Assembly: GCA_963761015.1 (NCBI GenBank)
Contig: CAVXFL010000020.1
Span: 620,001-684,000 of the forward strand
Length of the DNA: 64,000 nucleotides
Reading direction: 5' to 3'
From: CAVXFL01 sp963761015
GTDB lineage: Bacteria > Pseudomonadota > Alphaproteobacteria > Acetobacterales > Acetobacteraceae
The notes below the pieces were generated by a model. The model made no database searches and had not been told where the DNA came from. It was given only the letters and a program-made list of their open reading frames with translations. The translations under genes and the position numbers were made by a program. Each line of letters starts with the position of its first letter. Position 1 is the stretch's first letter. Positions 28,298 to 39,719 of this stretch are shown here, one piece after another.

Positions 28298-28804
28298 ATG
28301 TCCACGGTGGATAGGGGGTTGATCGTGTCCGATTCGATGACGCGCGGCGCCGATGCGGAACACGGCGAAGACAGCGCGATCGGCCCTGATCTGGCGGTCG
28401 TCGACGATGTCCCCGAGAGCCGCCCAACGGCCCGCGCCAGCCACGCCGATCGCCATGTAGGCGCTCGTATTCGCGAGCGGCGCATCATGCTCGGGCTGTC
28501 GCAACAGCAACTGGCGCATCTCATCGGCGTCACGTATCAGCAGGCGCATAAGTACGAGCGCGGCCTCAACCGGATTTCGGCCGGCCGGCTGTACGAGATC
28601 GCCCAGGTGCTGAGCGTGCCGGTGTCCTGGTTTTTCGAGGGACTCTCGAAGGAGATGCGGCCGATCGAACTGACGCAGCGGCAGCGCATGTGCCTGGAGT
28701 TGGCCCGCAACTTCGCGGCGATCGACAACGAGAAGCACCAGGAAGCGCTGAGCCAGATGGCCCGCGCGCTGGCGGCGCAGTCGGCCGCCGAACAGGCGCG
28801 CTGA
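28298..28804 (+). CDS. XRE family transcriptional regulator
   Basis: Regulator of 168 residues with an acidic, likely flexible N-terminus (1-50), a Cro/CI-type helix-turn-helix at about 53-108 (R-I-R-E-R-R-I-M-L-G-L-S-Q-Q-Q-L-A ... Y-Q-Q-A-H-K-Y-E-R-G), and a helical C-terminal part without a known sensor domain. The target genes are unknown. An A/T-rich stretch with a run of T's at 28250-28260 precedes it and could end the phaR transcript. An alternative start is the GTG at 28325. Confidence 0.85.
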   Translation: MSTVDRGLIVSDSMTRGADAEHGEDSAIGPDLAVVDDVPESRPTARASHADRHVGARIRERRIMLGLSQQQLAHLIGVTYQQAHKYERGLNRISAGRLYEIAQVLSVPVSWFFEGLSKEMRPIELTQRQRMCLELARNFAAIDNEKHQEALSQMARALAAQSAAEQAR

Positions 28805-28844
28805 GCGGCTTCCACCGGATAGCGGCTGGCCGGGATCGCATGCG

Positions 28845-29858
28845 ATGACCTGGCCGGCGGCGGAGGGCGTTTTCCGGCTCGGCGATCTGCCCGTGCAGGC
28901 GGGCGGCGTCATTTGCGACGCGCGCATTGTCTGGACGAGCCACGGCGCGTTGTCCCCGGCGAAGGACAACGCGATTCTCTATCCGACCAGCTACTCGGCG
29001 CACCACGGCGACATCGAATGGCTGATCGGGCCGGACGGCGTGCTCGACCCGACGCGCTGGTTCGTCGTGATCCCCGACATGTTCGGCAACGGCTTGTCCT
29101 CCAGCCCATCCAATACGCCGGACTACCCCGCGCTGGTCACGGCCTGGGACAACGTGCAGGCGCAGCGGCGGCTGGTGGTCGAGACGTTCGGCATCGACTG
29201 GCTCGCCTGCGTGTACGGTTGGTCGATGGGGGCGCAGCAGGCCTATCACTGGGCGGCGCTGTTTCCGAACGCGGTCGAGCGGATCGTGGTGAACTGCGGC
29301 AGCGCGCGTACCGCCGTGCATAACCGGGTGTTCCTGGCCGGACTGATGGCGACCTTGGAAGCCGCACCGGAACACATGGGCGGTGGACGGTTCTCGACCG
29401 AGCCGGCCGACGCGCTCAGGGCGTTCGGGCTCATCTATGCGGGCTGGGGCCTCAGCCAGGATTTCTACCGCGCTGGCCTGCACTTGAGCGCCACCGGCGC
29501 GCCGGATCTGGACGCATTTCTCCGCACCGAATGGGAAGCACGCTTCGCTCGCCGACGTGCGGCGGACCTGTACGCGCAGCTACGCACCTGGGACGCGGGC
29601 GATATCAGCGCCAATCCGCTGTACCAGGGCGATCTCGCGCGCGCCCTCGGCGCCATCGAGGCGCGGGTACTGCTGATGCCCGGCGCCACCGATCTCTATT
29701 TCCGCGTCGCGGACAACGAGGCGGAACTGCCCCTTCTGCGACACGCCGAGTTGCGGCCCATCCCGAGCATCTGGGGCCATCGCGCCGGTAATCCCGTGCA
29801 GAGCGCCGAGGACGCCGCGTTCCTGCGCCGCCAAGTGCGCGCCTGGCTTTCGGGGTAG
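28845..29858 (+). CDS. Alpha/beta hydrolase (MetX/homoserine acetyltransferase-like fold)
   Basis: Protein of 337 residues of the alpha/beta hydrolase superfamily, close to the homoserine O-acetyltransferase (MetX) group. It shows the early N-A-I-L-Y-P-T-S-Y region, D-M-F-G-N-G-L-S-S-S, the nucleophile elbow Y-G-W-S-M-G-A, the aspartate in P-G-A-T-D-L-Y-F and the histidine in W-G-H-R-A-G. Short members of this group often act as esterases or hydrolases rather than acetyltransferases. The gene stands alone after the XRE regulator. Confidence 0.8.
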   Translation: MTWPAAEGVFRLGDLPVQAGGVICDARIVWTSHGALSPAKDNAILYPTSYSAHHGDIEWLIGPDGVLDPTRWFVVIPDMFGNGLSSSPSNTPDYPALVTAWDNVQAQRRLVVETFGIDWLACVYGWSMGAQQAYHWAALFPNAVERIVVNCGSARTAVHNRVFLAGLMATLEAAPEHMGGGRFSTEPADALRAFGLIYAGWGLSQDFYRAGLHLSATGAPDLDAFLRTEWEARFARRRAADLYAQLRTWDAGDISANPLYQGDLARALGAIEARVLLMPGATDLYFRVADNEAELPLLRHAELRPIPSIWGHRAGNPVQSAEDAAFLRRQVRAWLSG

Positions 29859-29978
29859 ACGAGGGGTCCGGGACAGGGCTTTCCCTTCCACGCGCTCGTG
29901 TTGTCAAGCGTGCGCGACGTGTGCCACTTCCTGTGCTCCGCAGCGCTGCATCGGCACTCTTTCCCAATGGAGATGCCA

Positions 29979-30500
29979 ATGAGCGGGATGACGGAGACCG
30001 CCCGGAAGATTTACGTGACCGGCTTGCGCAATGCCCACGCGATGGAGGCGCAGGCGATTGAGCTTTTGGAGCGGCAGATCGGGCGGCTGGAAAACTACCC
30101 GGAGATGGCCGAGCGCATGCGCCAGCACGTCGGCGAGTTGCAGGCGCAGCAGAAGCGGCTGGAAGAAGCGCTGGAAAGCCTCTCGGAGTCCTATTCCAGC
30201 ATCAAGGACACCGCGATGGCGGCGCTCGGCAATTTGCTGACACTCGGCCACGCGCCCGCGCCCGACGAGGTGGTGGTGAAGAACAGCTTCGCCAACTATG
30301 CCTTCGAGCATTATGAGATGGCCGCGTACAAGACCCTGATCGTGCTCGCGGAAGCCACCGGGCACGCGACCGCCCTGACCGACTTGCGCAAGTCGCTCCA
30401 GGAGGAGGAGGCGATGGGGCGCTGGATCGACGAACACCTCCGGCCGACCACGCTGCGGCTTCTGGAACGCTCGGAAGCGGGCCAGGCCGCCGGCCGCTAG
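29979..30500 (+). CDS. Ferritin-like DUF892 protein (YciE/YciF family)
   Basis: Protein of 173 residues with a ferritin-like four-helix bundle. Carboxylates and histidines suited to a di-iron site are visible: A-M-E-A-Q-A-I-E near the start, then F-E-H-Y-E-M-A and E-E-E-A-M. The family is linked to stress responses. The ATG at 29979 has GGAG seven bases upstream; two in-frame ATGs lie just before it. Its stop shares the CTAG sequence with the stop of the convergent ydcF-like gene. Confidence 0.82.
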   Translation: MSGMTETARKIYVTGLRNAHAMEAQAIELLERQIGRLENYPEMAERMRQHVGELQAQQKRLEEALESLSESYSSIKDTAMAALGNLLTLGHAPAPDEVVVKNSFANYAFEHYEMAAYKTLIVLAEATGHATALTDLRKSLQEEEAMGRWIDEHLRPTTLRLLERSEAGQAAGR

Positions 30501-31021
30501 AGCCCCAGCCGCGACAGCAGCATCAGCCCGGCGTCCCAGGGCAGCGCCAGCACCTCGCGCAGCCGCCAATACCAGCGCTTGATAAAGCGTCGGGACGCCG
30601 GACCAGCGGGCGGCGGACAGGCGCGCGCGTCGAGGCCGGCGAGCCGCAGCAGCAGGACGCAGCGCGGCAGGTGGTAGGCGCTGCTCGCGGCATAAACCCG
30701 GCCGCGGTGCCCGCGTGCCTGGAGCAGCGCCGCGACGGCGCGGACCGAGGAGAGCGTATCCGTGCCGGTCTCCTCGCGGGCGATCCGCTCGTCGGGCACG
30801 CCGAACGCGCGCAGCAGCCCCGCCATGAGCGAGGCCTCGGCGGGGCCGTGCCGCCCGATCCCGCCGGTCGGGACGTAAAGCGCCGACGGAAAGCGCGCAC
30901 CGAACCGCGCCGCCGCTTCCACCCGCCGTTGCAGGATGGAGCTCGGCCGCCCGTCCGGTCGGACCGCGGCGCCGAAAATCACGATGGCAGGGTGGCGGCC
31001 AGGGTGCGCCGGCTGGCTCAT
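30497..31021 (-). CDS. YdcF family protein (DUF218)
   Basis: DUF218/YdcF-like protein of 174 residues. It has I-V-I-F-G-A-A-V-R-P-D-G-R-P-S near the start, V-P-T-G-G-I-G in the middle and the acidic E-E-T-G-T-D-T motif. Relatives include SanA and ElyC, implicated in envelope integrity. No clear signal peptide or membrane anchor is seen, so it may be cytoplasmic. Its end overlaps the convergent ferritin-like gene. Confidence 0.82.
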   Translation of the reverse strand: MSQPAHPGRHPAIVIFGAAVRPDGRPSSILQRRVEAAARFGARFPSALYVPTGGIGRHGPAEASLMAGLLRAFGVPDERIAREETGTDTLSSVRAVAALLQARGHRGRVYAASSAYHLPRCVLLLRLAGLDARACPPPAGPASRRFIKRWYWRLREVLALPWDAGLMLLSRLGL

Positions 31022-31207
31022 GGCGCATTATGTGGAGCGCATGGGGGCGAACAGAACAGGCGGCTGTTTCGGCACGGGGCGCGCGGAGACGGCGACCCGG
31101 TCCTCCGGGCGCGGATGCCCGATCGGGTCGAGCGCGAAGACGGGGCGTACGTGCGCGGCACGTCGATGCGCTTGCCGGGACCGGAGCCACTTCGTATCTC
31201 TCGCCAC

Positions 31208-31738
31208 ATGCGCTCAGCCCTCGTGATCCTGGCCGTCGCCGTCTCGCTCCCGGCGCTGGCCGCAAAGCCCAGCCACCCGCCCGCATCGCACAACCAGCGG
31301 ACCGACGCGCCCAAACCGCTCGGCACGTTCGACGATTGGACGGCCGCGACACATCTCGAGGGCGGCCAGACGGTCTGCTACGCCTTCACGCGCGCGAAGA
31401 GTTCCGAGCCGAAGCTGCCGGGCCGGGGCGATGTCGTGCTCACGGTCGCGGAACGGCCGAGCGGGCGGGACGCTGTGGCGGTAAGCGCCGGCTACGCGTA
31501 CCCGCCGAGCGCGGACGTGAAGATGCGGGTCCACCGCCACGAACTGGATTTCTACACCGCGCAGCGTTCCGCTTTTGCCCGGCACGGTCACGCCGCGGTC
31601 GCCGCCTTCCTGAAGGCGACCGAGGCGGTGGTCCATGGGCCCGCACCGCACGATAAGGGGTCCGTTACCGACAGTTTCAGCCTGCACGGCTTTAACGCGG
31701 CTTATGCCGAAATCTCCAAGGCATGTCCGGCCAAGTGA
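31208..31738 (+). CDS. Invasion-associated locus B (IalB) family protein
   Basis: Exported protein of 176 residues. The N-terminal signal peptide (S-A-L-V-I-L-A-V-A-V-S-L-P-A-L-A) is followed by the IalB fold: G-T-F-D-D-W-T-A-A, V-C-Y-A-F-T-R-A-K and a C-terminal cysteine A-C-P-A-K. IalB proteins are common in free-living Alphaproteobacteria, so the name does not imply pathogenicity. The rlmN start overlaps its last 16 bases. The region from 31022 to 31207 shows nothing clear. Confidence 0.82.
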   Translation: MRSALVILAVAVSLPALAAKPSHPPASHNQRTDAPKPLGTFDDWTAATHLEGGQTVCYAFTRAKSSEPKLPGRGDVVLTVAERPSGRDAVAVSAGYAYPPSADVKMRVHRHELDFYTAQRSAFARHGHAAVAAFLKATEAVVHGPAPHDKGSVTDSFSLHGFNAAYAEISKACPAK

Positions 31739-32986
31739 CCCTAGCGGACGAGGCCGACGCAAGGTCCGCGCTGACCCGCGACGAGCGCGCGCGCATCCTG
31801 GCCAAGGCGGCGCTGTTCGCGCCGCCGCCCGCGCGTCTGGCCGACGGGCGGGTCGACCTGGTCGGGCTGTCGCGTGCCGAACTGGCGGCGGAACTCGCCG
31901 CGATCGGCGAACCGCCGTTCCGCGCCAAGCAGCTCTGGCACTGGATTTATCGGCAGGGCGCGACCGGCTTCGATGCCATGTCCTCGATCGCCAAGCCGCT
32001 GCGGATGCGTCTGGCGGAGCGTTTCGCGATCGGCCGCCCGGACGTTGCCTCGCGGCACGCGAGCCAGGACGGGACCGAAAAATTCCTGTTTCGCTTCCGC
32101 GACGGGCAGGAGGTCGAGACCGTCTACATCCCGGACCCGGACGAGGACCGCGGCGCGCGTCTGCATATCCTCGCAGGTCGGCTGCACCCTGTCCTGCCGG
32201 TTCTGCCACACCGGTACCCAGGCCTGGGCGCGCAATCTGGGCGCGGGCGAGATCGTCGGCCAGTTTCTGGCCGCGCGCGACCGCTACGGCGAATGGCCGG
32301 GGCAGAACGCCAAGCCGGCCTCGGCGCTGGCGCGCGGTGAACGGCCGTCGCGCCTGCTGTCCAATATCGTGCTGATGGGCATGGGCGAGCCGCTGTACAA
32401 TTACGAGAACGTCGCCAAGGCAATTGCGATCGTCATGGACGGCGAAGGGATCGCGCTGTCGCGCCGCCGTATCACGCTCTCCACCTCCGGTGTGGTGCCG
32501 ATGATGGACCGGATCGGCGCCGAACTCGGCGTCAATCTCGCCGTATCGCTGCACGCGGTGCGCGACGATTTGCGCGACGAATTGGTGCCGCTGAATCGCA
32601 AATACCCGATCGCCGAGCTGATCGCGGCCTGCCGGCGCTATCCGGGCTCGTCGAACGCCCGGCGCATCACCTTCGAATACGTCATGCTGAAGGGGGTGAA
32701 CGACAGCGAGGACGACGCCCGGGAGCTTGTCAGGCTCATTCGCGGCATCCCGGCGAAGGTGAACCTGATTCCGTTCAACCCCTGGCCGGGTAGCCGATTC
32801 GAGCCGTCCAGCGGCAACGCGATGCACCGTTTCGCCCGCATCGTCATGGACGCGGGCTACGCCGCGCCGATTCGCACTCCCCGCGGGCGCGAAATCCTCG
32901 CCGCCTGCGGCCAGCTCCGGACCGAAAGCCGCCGCGCCCGCGATCAGTCGTCCGGCGCGTCCTCGCTCAGCTCGATATCGGCGTAG
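31723..32986 (+). CDS. rlmN: Dual-specificity RNA methyltransferase RlmN (frame break)
   Basis: Radical SAM enzyme that methylates C2 of A2503 in 23S rRNA and A37 in some tRNAs. The restored protein has ~420 residues: an N-terminal helical domain (F-R-A-K-Q-L-W-H-W-I-Y), the cluster motif C-x3-C-x2-C in C-T-L-S-C-R-F-C, and G-M-G-E-P-L-Y-N-Y. The frame shifts at 32153-32160 (one extra base in a GCGCGC run), just before the cluster motif. The 3' end overlaps the convergent Uma2 gene by 43 bp. The start lies inside the ialB end. Confidence 0.9.
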
Positions 32987-33552
32987 ATTTCGGACAGCGG
33001 CAGGTCGACCCCGAGCGCCGGCAGGTTCAGCACGCCGTCGATCCCCATCACGAGTTCGCTGACCCATTTCCCGCCCGAGCGGGAGAAAATCGTGGCGGCG
33101 GCGGCCTCCTGCTCCAGCATCACGTAGTGCCGGATCGAAGAGGTATCCCTGTACTCCGCGTTCTTCACCGTCCGGTCGATCCGGGCCGTGGTCTTTGACA
33201 GCACTTCGAACACAACGACCGGCTCGGGAACGATGTCACTGCCGCGCGGTACCGGTGAACAGGTTACCACGGCGTCTGGGTAGCGCACGTGGTCGGCGAC
33301 AATGACCTTGAGATCGGCGTGAAACGCCCGGCATGGTCCACCCCGGAGGCGATCCTGCAGCGCGCGCACGAGATTGAACCCGATGGCGCTGTGTTCCAGG
33401 GTTCCCCCGGTCATGGCGATCGGCTGGAAGCCGTCGAACTCGTAGCGGAGCTCCTGGCGCCGTTCCCAGGCCAGGAACTCGTCGAGGGTCATCGGCTTGC
33501 GAACGGCCTGATCCATCACGACCTCTATACCCGACGCCAGGGCGGCGATCAC
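32944..33552 (-). CDS. Uma2 family (DUF820) putative endonuclease
   Basis: PD-(D/E)XK-type protein of 202 residues (191 if started at M-D-Q-A-V-R-K). It shows M-T-L-D-E-F-L-A-W-E near the start, the nuclease-like Y-P-D-A-V-V and V-V-V-F-E-V-L-S-K-T-T motifs, and N-A-E-Y-R-D. The family is scattered in bacterial genomes and its function is mostly unknown. It converges on rlmN and diverges from grpE. Confidence 0.8.
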   Translation of the reverse strand: MIAALASGIEVVMDQAVRKPMTLDEFLAWERRQELRYEFDGFQPIAMTGGTLEHSAIGFNLVRALQDRLRGGPCRAFHADLKVIVADHVRYPDAVVTCSPVPRGSDIVPEPVVVFEVLSKTTARIDRTVKNAEYRDTSSIRHYVMLEQEAAAATIFSRSGGKWVSELVMGIDGVLNLPALGVDLPLSEIYADIELSEDAPDD

Positions 33553-33637
33553 GCCGTGTCGGCGAGAACCTGCTCGCCCCGGCGAACAACGGCAATCACT
33601 TGCCGGGGGGCGGCGAGCTTCCTACCTGACCGCGGCC

Positions 33638-34279
33638 ATGCATAGCGATCCCATCAACAGCCCCGAAGGCTCCATGGAAACAACGCAATCGTCCTCCGAT
33701 CCGCGAATCAGCCCCGCGGACGATGCGCCGGTCGACCAGGCTCCGATCGATCCGCGCACCCGTGTCGCCCAGCTGGAAGCCGAGAACCAGGAGCTGCGCG
33801 ACCGCTGGATGCGCGCCGAGGCCGAGAACGCCAACATCCGCGCCCGTGCCAAGCGGGAGGTCGACGAGACCCGGCAATACGCCGTGCAGAAATTCGCAAC
33901 CGACGTGGTCGAGGCGGCGGAGAACCTGCGCCGTGGCCTCGCCAGCCTGCCCCCGCCCGAGCCCGGCGAACCCGCCATCGTCGGCCGGCTTCGCGAAGGG
34001 TTGGAGGGCATCGAGCGGAATTTCATGGGCATCCTGGAGCGCAACGGCATCCGCCGCGAGGATCCGACCGGCGCGATGTTCGATCCCAACCTGCATCAGG
34101 CGATGAGCGAGCAGGTCACCGAGGAGCATCCGCCGGGCACGGTGGTCCAGGCCTGGACCTCGGGTTGGACCCTGAACGGCCGGTTGCTCAAGCCGGCGAT
34201 GGTCGTGGTGGCGAAGGCGCCGCCGGCGGAACTGCCGCGCCCGGCCAACGAATCGCGCCCGGCCGGCGCCACCGCCTAG
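33638..34279 (+). CDS. grpE: Nucleotide exchange factor GrpE
   Basis: Co-chaperone that releases ADP from DnaK, 213 residues. It has a long N-terminal coiled coil (L-E-A-E-N-Q-E-L-R-D-R-W-M-R-A-E-A-E-N) and a C-terminal beta domain with M-F-D-P-N-L-H-Q-A-M and G-W-T-L-N-G-R-L-L-K-P-A-M-V. An acidic, Ser/Pro-rich leader precedes it, and the internal M-E-T-T-Q-S could be an alternative start. First gene of grpE-dnaK-dnaJ. No hrcA gene or CIRCE repeat is visible upstream. Confidence 0.93.
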   Translation: MHSDPINSPEGSMETTQSSSDPRISPADDAPVDQAPIDPRTRVAQLEAENQELRDRWMRAEAENANIRARAKREVDETRQYAVQKFATDVVEAAENLRRGLASLPPPEPGEPAIVGRLREGLEGIERNFMGILERNGIRREDPTGAMFDPNLHQAMSEQVTEEHPPGTVVQAWTSGWTLNGRLLKPAMVVVAKAPPAELPRPANESRPAGATA

Positions 34280-34415
34280 GCAAACTGCGCAAATGCCGCG
34301 CGGGTTGCACTTGCCCGTGAGGGTACCCCTCAATACATCCAGACGCGACAACCGGAACCTTGGGGAAGCCCGTGGTGCTTCGGGCCACCGGCTTCCGCTG
34401 TAAAGGAGCAAACGT

Positions 34416-36341
<1,926 letters not shown>

Positions 36342-36430
36342 TCCGGTCGGGTTGCCGGAAATGACTGGGCGCGCTCGTCCTTCATCCAGGGCGGGCGCGC
36401 TCCGACTCGGTGCCGCAGCAGAGGACAGAG

Positions 36431-37565
36431 ATGGCGAAAGCCGATTTCTACACCACCTTGGGGGTGCCGCGCGAAGCGAGCGCGGACGAGATCAAGAAAG
36501 CGTATCGCAAGCGCGCGATGGAGTGCCACCCGGACCGCAATCCGGGGGACAAGCAGTCCGAGGCCAGAATTCAAGGACGTCAACGAAGCCTATGACGTCC
36601 TGAAGGACGACCAGAAGCGCGCCGCCTACGACCGGTTCGGTCACGCGGCGTTCGAGCAGGGCGGCGGTGGCCCGCCGGGCGGGTTCGATTTCGCCGGCGG
36701 CGGGCTCGGCGACATTTTCGACCAGATGTTCGGCGAATTCATGGGACGGCGCGGGCCGCGCGGCCCACGTCCCGGCGCCGATCTGCGCCAGAACGTCGAG
36801 ATCGACCTGGAGCAGGCGTTCAGCGGCACGACGGTGCAGTTGCGCGTGCCGACCCGTGTCTCCTGCGACGCCTGCTCCGGCACCGGATCGGAGGACAAGG
36901 CGCGCCAAGCCGACGTGTGCCGCACCTGCGGCGGTGCGGGCCGGGTGCGCGCGCAGCAGGGCTTCTTCGTCGTCGAACGGACCTGTCTCACCTGCGGCGG
37001 CAGCGGCCGGGTCATCCGCAATCCCTGCCGGATTTGCCATGGCACCGGCACGGTGGCGCGGGAACGCACGCTACAGGTGCAGATCCCGGGGGGCATCGAG
37101 GACGGCAACCGCATCCGCCTCGGCGGCGAGGGCGAGGCCGGGCCGCAGGGCGCGCCGCCCGGCGACCTCTACGTGAACGTCGCAATCCGCCCGCACCCGA
37201 TCTTCCATCGCGAGGGCGCGAACATTTTCTGCCGCGTGCCCATCCGCATGACCCAGGCGGCGCTCGGGGACGAGATCGAGGTACCGGCGATCGACGGCAC
37301 CCGCGCCAAGGTGAAGGTGCCGGCCGGCACGCAGCCGGGCGAGCAGTTTCGCCTGCGCGGCAAGGGGTTTTCCGTGCTGCGCAGCGCCGCCCGCGGCGAC
37401 ATGTTCATCCAGGTCTCGGTGGAAACCCCGCGCCATCTGAGCCGCCGCCAGCGCGAGTTGCTGGAGGAGTTCGAGGCCGAGGCCGACAAGCACGCCAAAG
37501 GCAGCCCCGAGCACGAGGGCTTTTTCGCCAAGGTGAAGGAGTTCTTCGAGGGTCGCGCGGCCTGA
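36431..37565 (+). CDS. dnaJ: Chaperone DnaJ (frame break)
   Basis: Hsp40 co-chaperone. The J domain with H-P-D (E-C-H-P-D-R-N-P-G) is followed by a Gly/Phe-rich linker, four zinc-finger C-x-x-C-x-G-x-G repeats (C-D-A-C-S-G-T-G, C-R-T-C-G-G-A-G, C-L-T-C-G-G-S-G, C-R-I-C-H-G-T-G) and a C-terminal peptide-binding domain. About 378 residues when restored. One extra base at 36563-36570 breaks the frame inside the J domain; without it the canonical F-K-D-V-N-E-A-Y-D-V-L follows. Confidence 0.93.
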
Positions 37566-37570
37566 CCTGC

Positions 37571-37599
37571 GGCATTGCCGGGCTCGACCCGGCAATGCC
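37571..37599. terminator. Long perfect hairpin between dnaJ and a convergent gene
   Basis: Perfect 12-bp inverted repeat (GGCATTGCCGGG / CCCGGCAATGCC) around a 5-base loop, five bases after the dnaJ stop. There is no T-run, so termination may rely on Rho, or the element may be a dispersed palindrome. It is placed to protect both convergent genes. Confidence 0.55.
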
Positions 37600-37698
37600 C
37601 GGGGCGCCGCCGAGACGCCCGGCTCCAACTCGAAGCTGGGCATGACGCGCAGCGGAGGGCTGTTCTCGGTCAGCCGACATCGCGCATGCCCTTCGCCT

Positions 37699-38469
37699 TC
37701 AGTCGCCGGTCGCCGCCGCCGTCCGAAGCACGTCGGCATCGGTAAGGATCGCGCGCGCGACTTCCTTCGCCAGCAGGGCATAGCCCTTGTCCGCCATGTG
37801 CAAGCCGTCGCCGGACATGAGTTGGGCGAGCGTGACCTCGCCGTCGGCGAGCCACGCCTTCATCAGGTCGTAGCGGCGGATCACCGGAACCTTCAGCTCG
37901 GCGCCGATCGCGCGCACCGCGTCGCGGTAGCGCCAGGCGCCGCGCTTCGCCTGCATGGCGCGGCAAAGCTGCGGTTCGATCAACATCACGTCGATCCCGC
38001 GCCGGCGCATTGCCTTGATGCCGCCGCGCGTGAGCGCGATGAACTCGTCCAGCGGCAGGCCGTGCAGCGCCGAATTGGTGCCGAGCTGCCAGATCACCAG
38101 GTCCGGATGCTGCGCGACGATGGCGGGCAGCCGCGCCAGCATGTCCTCGGCATCCTCGCCGCCGTGCCCGCGATTGGCGACCTTGATCGAGAGCCGCGGC
38201 AGGGCGCTGTCCAGATCCGCCTGCAACTGGCTCGGATAGGTTGCCGCTCGCGACGTGGCGCCGCTGCCCTCGGTGGAGGACGATCCGAACGCGACGATGC
38301 GCAGCGGCCGCCCGGCGCGAAGTGCCGCCGCGACGCGCGGCAGCACGGTGGCCGAACGGGTTTCAGCGCGAGGCGGGCCGGCGGCGAACGCGGACAATGC
38401 GCCGGCGAGGCCGGCTAGCAGCACAAGAGTGAAAGCGGCGCCCGTGACGCGCCAAACCGAGATGAACAT
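37699..38469 (-). CDS. SGNH/GDSL hydrolase, exported
   Basis: Secreted lipase/esterase-fold protein of 256 residues with a signal peptide (A-F-T-L-V-L-L-A-G-L-A-G-A-L-S-A-F-A-A). The four SGNH blocks are visible: A-F-G-S-S-S-T-E (nucleophile Ser), N-R-G-H-G-G-E-D (Gly), Q-L-G-T-N-S (Asn) and G-D-G-L-H-M (Asp-x-x-His). The likely role is deacylation of glycans, peptidoglycan or lipids in the periplasm. It is downstream of, and co-directional with, the OpgC-like gene (49-bp gap), so the pair may act on the same polymer. Confidence 0.85.
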   Translation of the reverse strand: MFISVWRVTGAAFTLVLLAGLAGALSAFAAGPPRAETRSATVLPRVAAALRAGRPLRIVAFGSSSTEGSGATSRAATYPSQLQADLDSALPRLSIKVANRGHGGEDAEDMLARLPAIVAQHPDLVIWQLGTNSALHGLPLDEFIALTRGGIKAMRRRGIDVMLIEPQLCRAMQAKRGAWRYRDAVRAIGAELKVPVIRRYDLMKAWLADGEVTLAQLMSGDGLHMADKGYALLAKEVARAILTDADVLRTAAATGD

Positions 38470-38518
38470 CCTCCAAGAATGGAATGTTCGTCTCGGCTCC
38501 GCAAGCGACGGCGGGTTG

Positions 38519-39676
38519 TCAGCGCCGCAACTGCCGCACCGCCGCCAGCGCCACCGGCCGCACCGCCGCGATCGGCAACCGAACGTCGTTCTCCAGCGCC
38601 ATGGCGAGGGCGAACATGGCGGCGAAGCCCACCACGTTGACGGTCACCTGCATCTTCAGGTCGGTGCCGAAGCTCTGCATCGCGAGCTGGCCGAGCAGCG
38701 AGAGCAACGTGCCGAGCGAAAACACCTCCAGCGAGTGCTTGCCGCAGGCCTCGATCAGGCGGAACGCGCGCAGCCGCACCAGCCCGCCGAGCCGCTCGGA
38801 GCTGAGCACCAGGTAGGTCAGGGCGAGCACGTCCAAGAGCCGCACCGGCGCGAGGCTGGTCTTGTCCGGCGCGGCCATCCCGAACGGCGCGAGGTTCGGC
38901 AAACTCCATTTCGCCCAGGGCGCGGCCTCCAGGAAGGAGACGCCGAGATAGGCCCAGCACAGCGCGATCAGCCAATTGCGGCGCGGCAGATGCCCGCCGC
39001 CCGCGTTCATGGCCAAGGCCAACACCGCCCCGGTCGTGAACAGGAACTGCCAGGCGAACGGGTTGAAATGCCAGTTCGCGCCGGTCGCGGTATCGAACAG
39101 GTTCAGCATCGGGTGGAGGTTGACCGCCATCCAGAGCAGCCCCGAGGCGAGCAGCGCGACCGCCGGACCCACGAGCCGGATGGTCGCGTACATCAGTGGG
39201 AACACCGCGAGCAAGATGATGTAGAGCGGCAGGATATCGAGCCCCGGCGGCAGCGCGCGCAAGGTCAGGATGTTGACCAGGCTGCGCAGGCCGTCCTCGA
39301 ACAACGGCATGATCTCTTCGGTGCCGAAGCCGTAGTTCATCACCCAGGCGCGCCGGATCAGCAGGATGCCGGCGAGCAGCCCGAGTTGATACAGGTAGAG
39401 GCGGACGCAGCGCGCGCCGACCTTGCTCAGTCCGGCGCCAGCGCCCTCGCGCTCGAACCGCTTGCCGTAGGCCGACATCGAGGCGAAGCCGGCCAGCAGG
39501 ACGAAAATCTCGGCGGCGTCGCAAAATCCAAAATTGCGCAACGTCACCTTATTGAGCCAGTTGTGCCCAATATGATCGACGAAGATCATCAGCAGCGAAA
39601 TGCCGCGCAATACATCGACCCGCGGATCCCGCCGGGAACCGGCGACTGACCAAGCTTGCGTCCAGAATCGGTTCAT
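38519..39676 (-). CDS. opgC: OpgC domain acyltransferase-like membrane protein
   Basis: Integral membrane protein of 385 residues with ten or more hydrophobic helices. It resembles OpgC, which succinylates osmoregulated periplasmic glucans. The N-terminal D-P-R-V-D-V-L-R-G-I-S-L-L-M-I-F-V-D-H motif is the family hallmark, followed by F-G-F-C-D-A-A-E-I-F-V-L-L-A-G. A GTG four codons upstream is an alternative start. The neighbouring SGNH hydrolase suggests a glycan-decorating pair, but no glucan synthase is nearby. Confidence 0.84.
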   Translation of the reverse strand: MNRFWTQAWSVAGSRRDPRVDVLRGISLLMIFVDHIGHNWLNKVTLRNFGFCDAAEIFVLLAGFASMSAYGKRFEREGAGAGLSKVGARCVRLYLYQLGLLAGILLIRRAWVMNYGFGTEEIMPLFEDGLRSLVNILTLRALPPGLDILPLYIILLAVFPLMYATIRLVGPAVALLASGLLWMAVNLHPMLNLFDTATGANWHFNPFAWQFLFTTGAVLALAMNAGGGHLPRRNWLIALCWAYLGVSFLEAAPWAKWSLPNLAPFGMAAPDKTSLAPVRLLDVLALTYLVLSSERLGGLVRLRAFRLIEACGKHSLEVFSLGTLLSLLGQLAMQSFGTDLKMQVTVNVVGFAAMFALAMALENDVRLPIAAVRPVALAAVRQLRR

Positions 39677-39695
39677 GGCGCCATCCACTATTTGT

Positions 39696-39719
39696 CCTGG
39701 CTACTTGGAGCAAGCCAGG
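39696..39719. repeat. Inverted repeat upstream of the OpgC-like gene
   Basis: CCTGGCT and AGCCAGG, 7-bp arms separated by 10 bp, 20-43 bp before the ATG. It may be an operator or a leader hairpin. The rest of 39720-39869 shows nothing clear. Confidence 0.5.

Noticed and set aside
33553..33637. CIRCE element or HrcA control upstream of grpE
   Set aside because: No TTAGCACTC-N9-GAGTGCTAA-like repeat and no hrcA gene adjacent.
34310..34335. CTTG ... CCCCTCAATAC before dnaK as a sigma32 promoter
   Set aside because: The spacer is shorter than usual for heat-shock promoters and the -10 match is weak; too uncertain to list.
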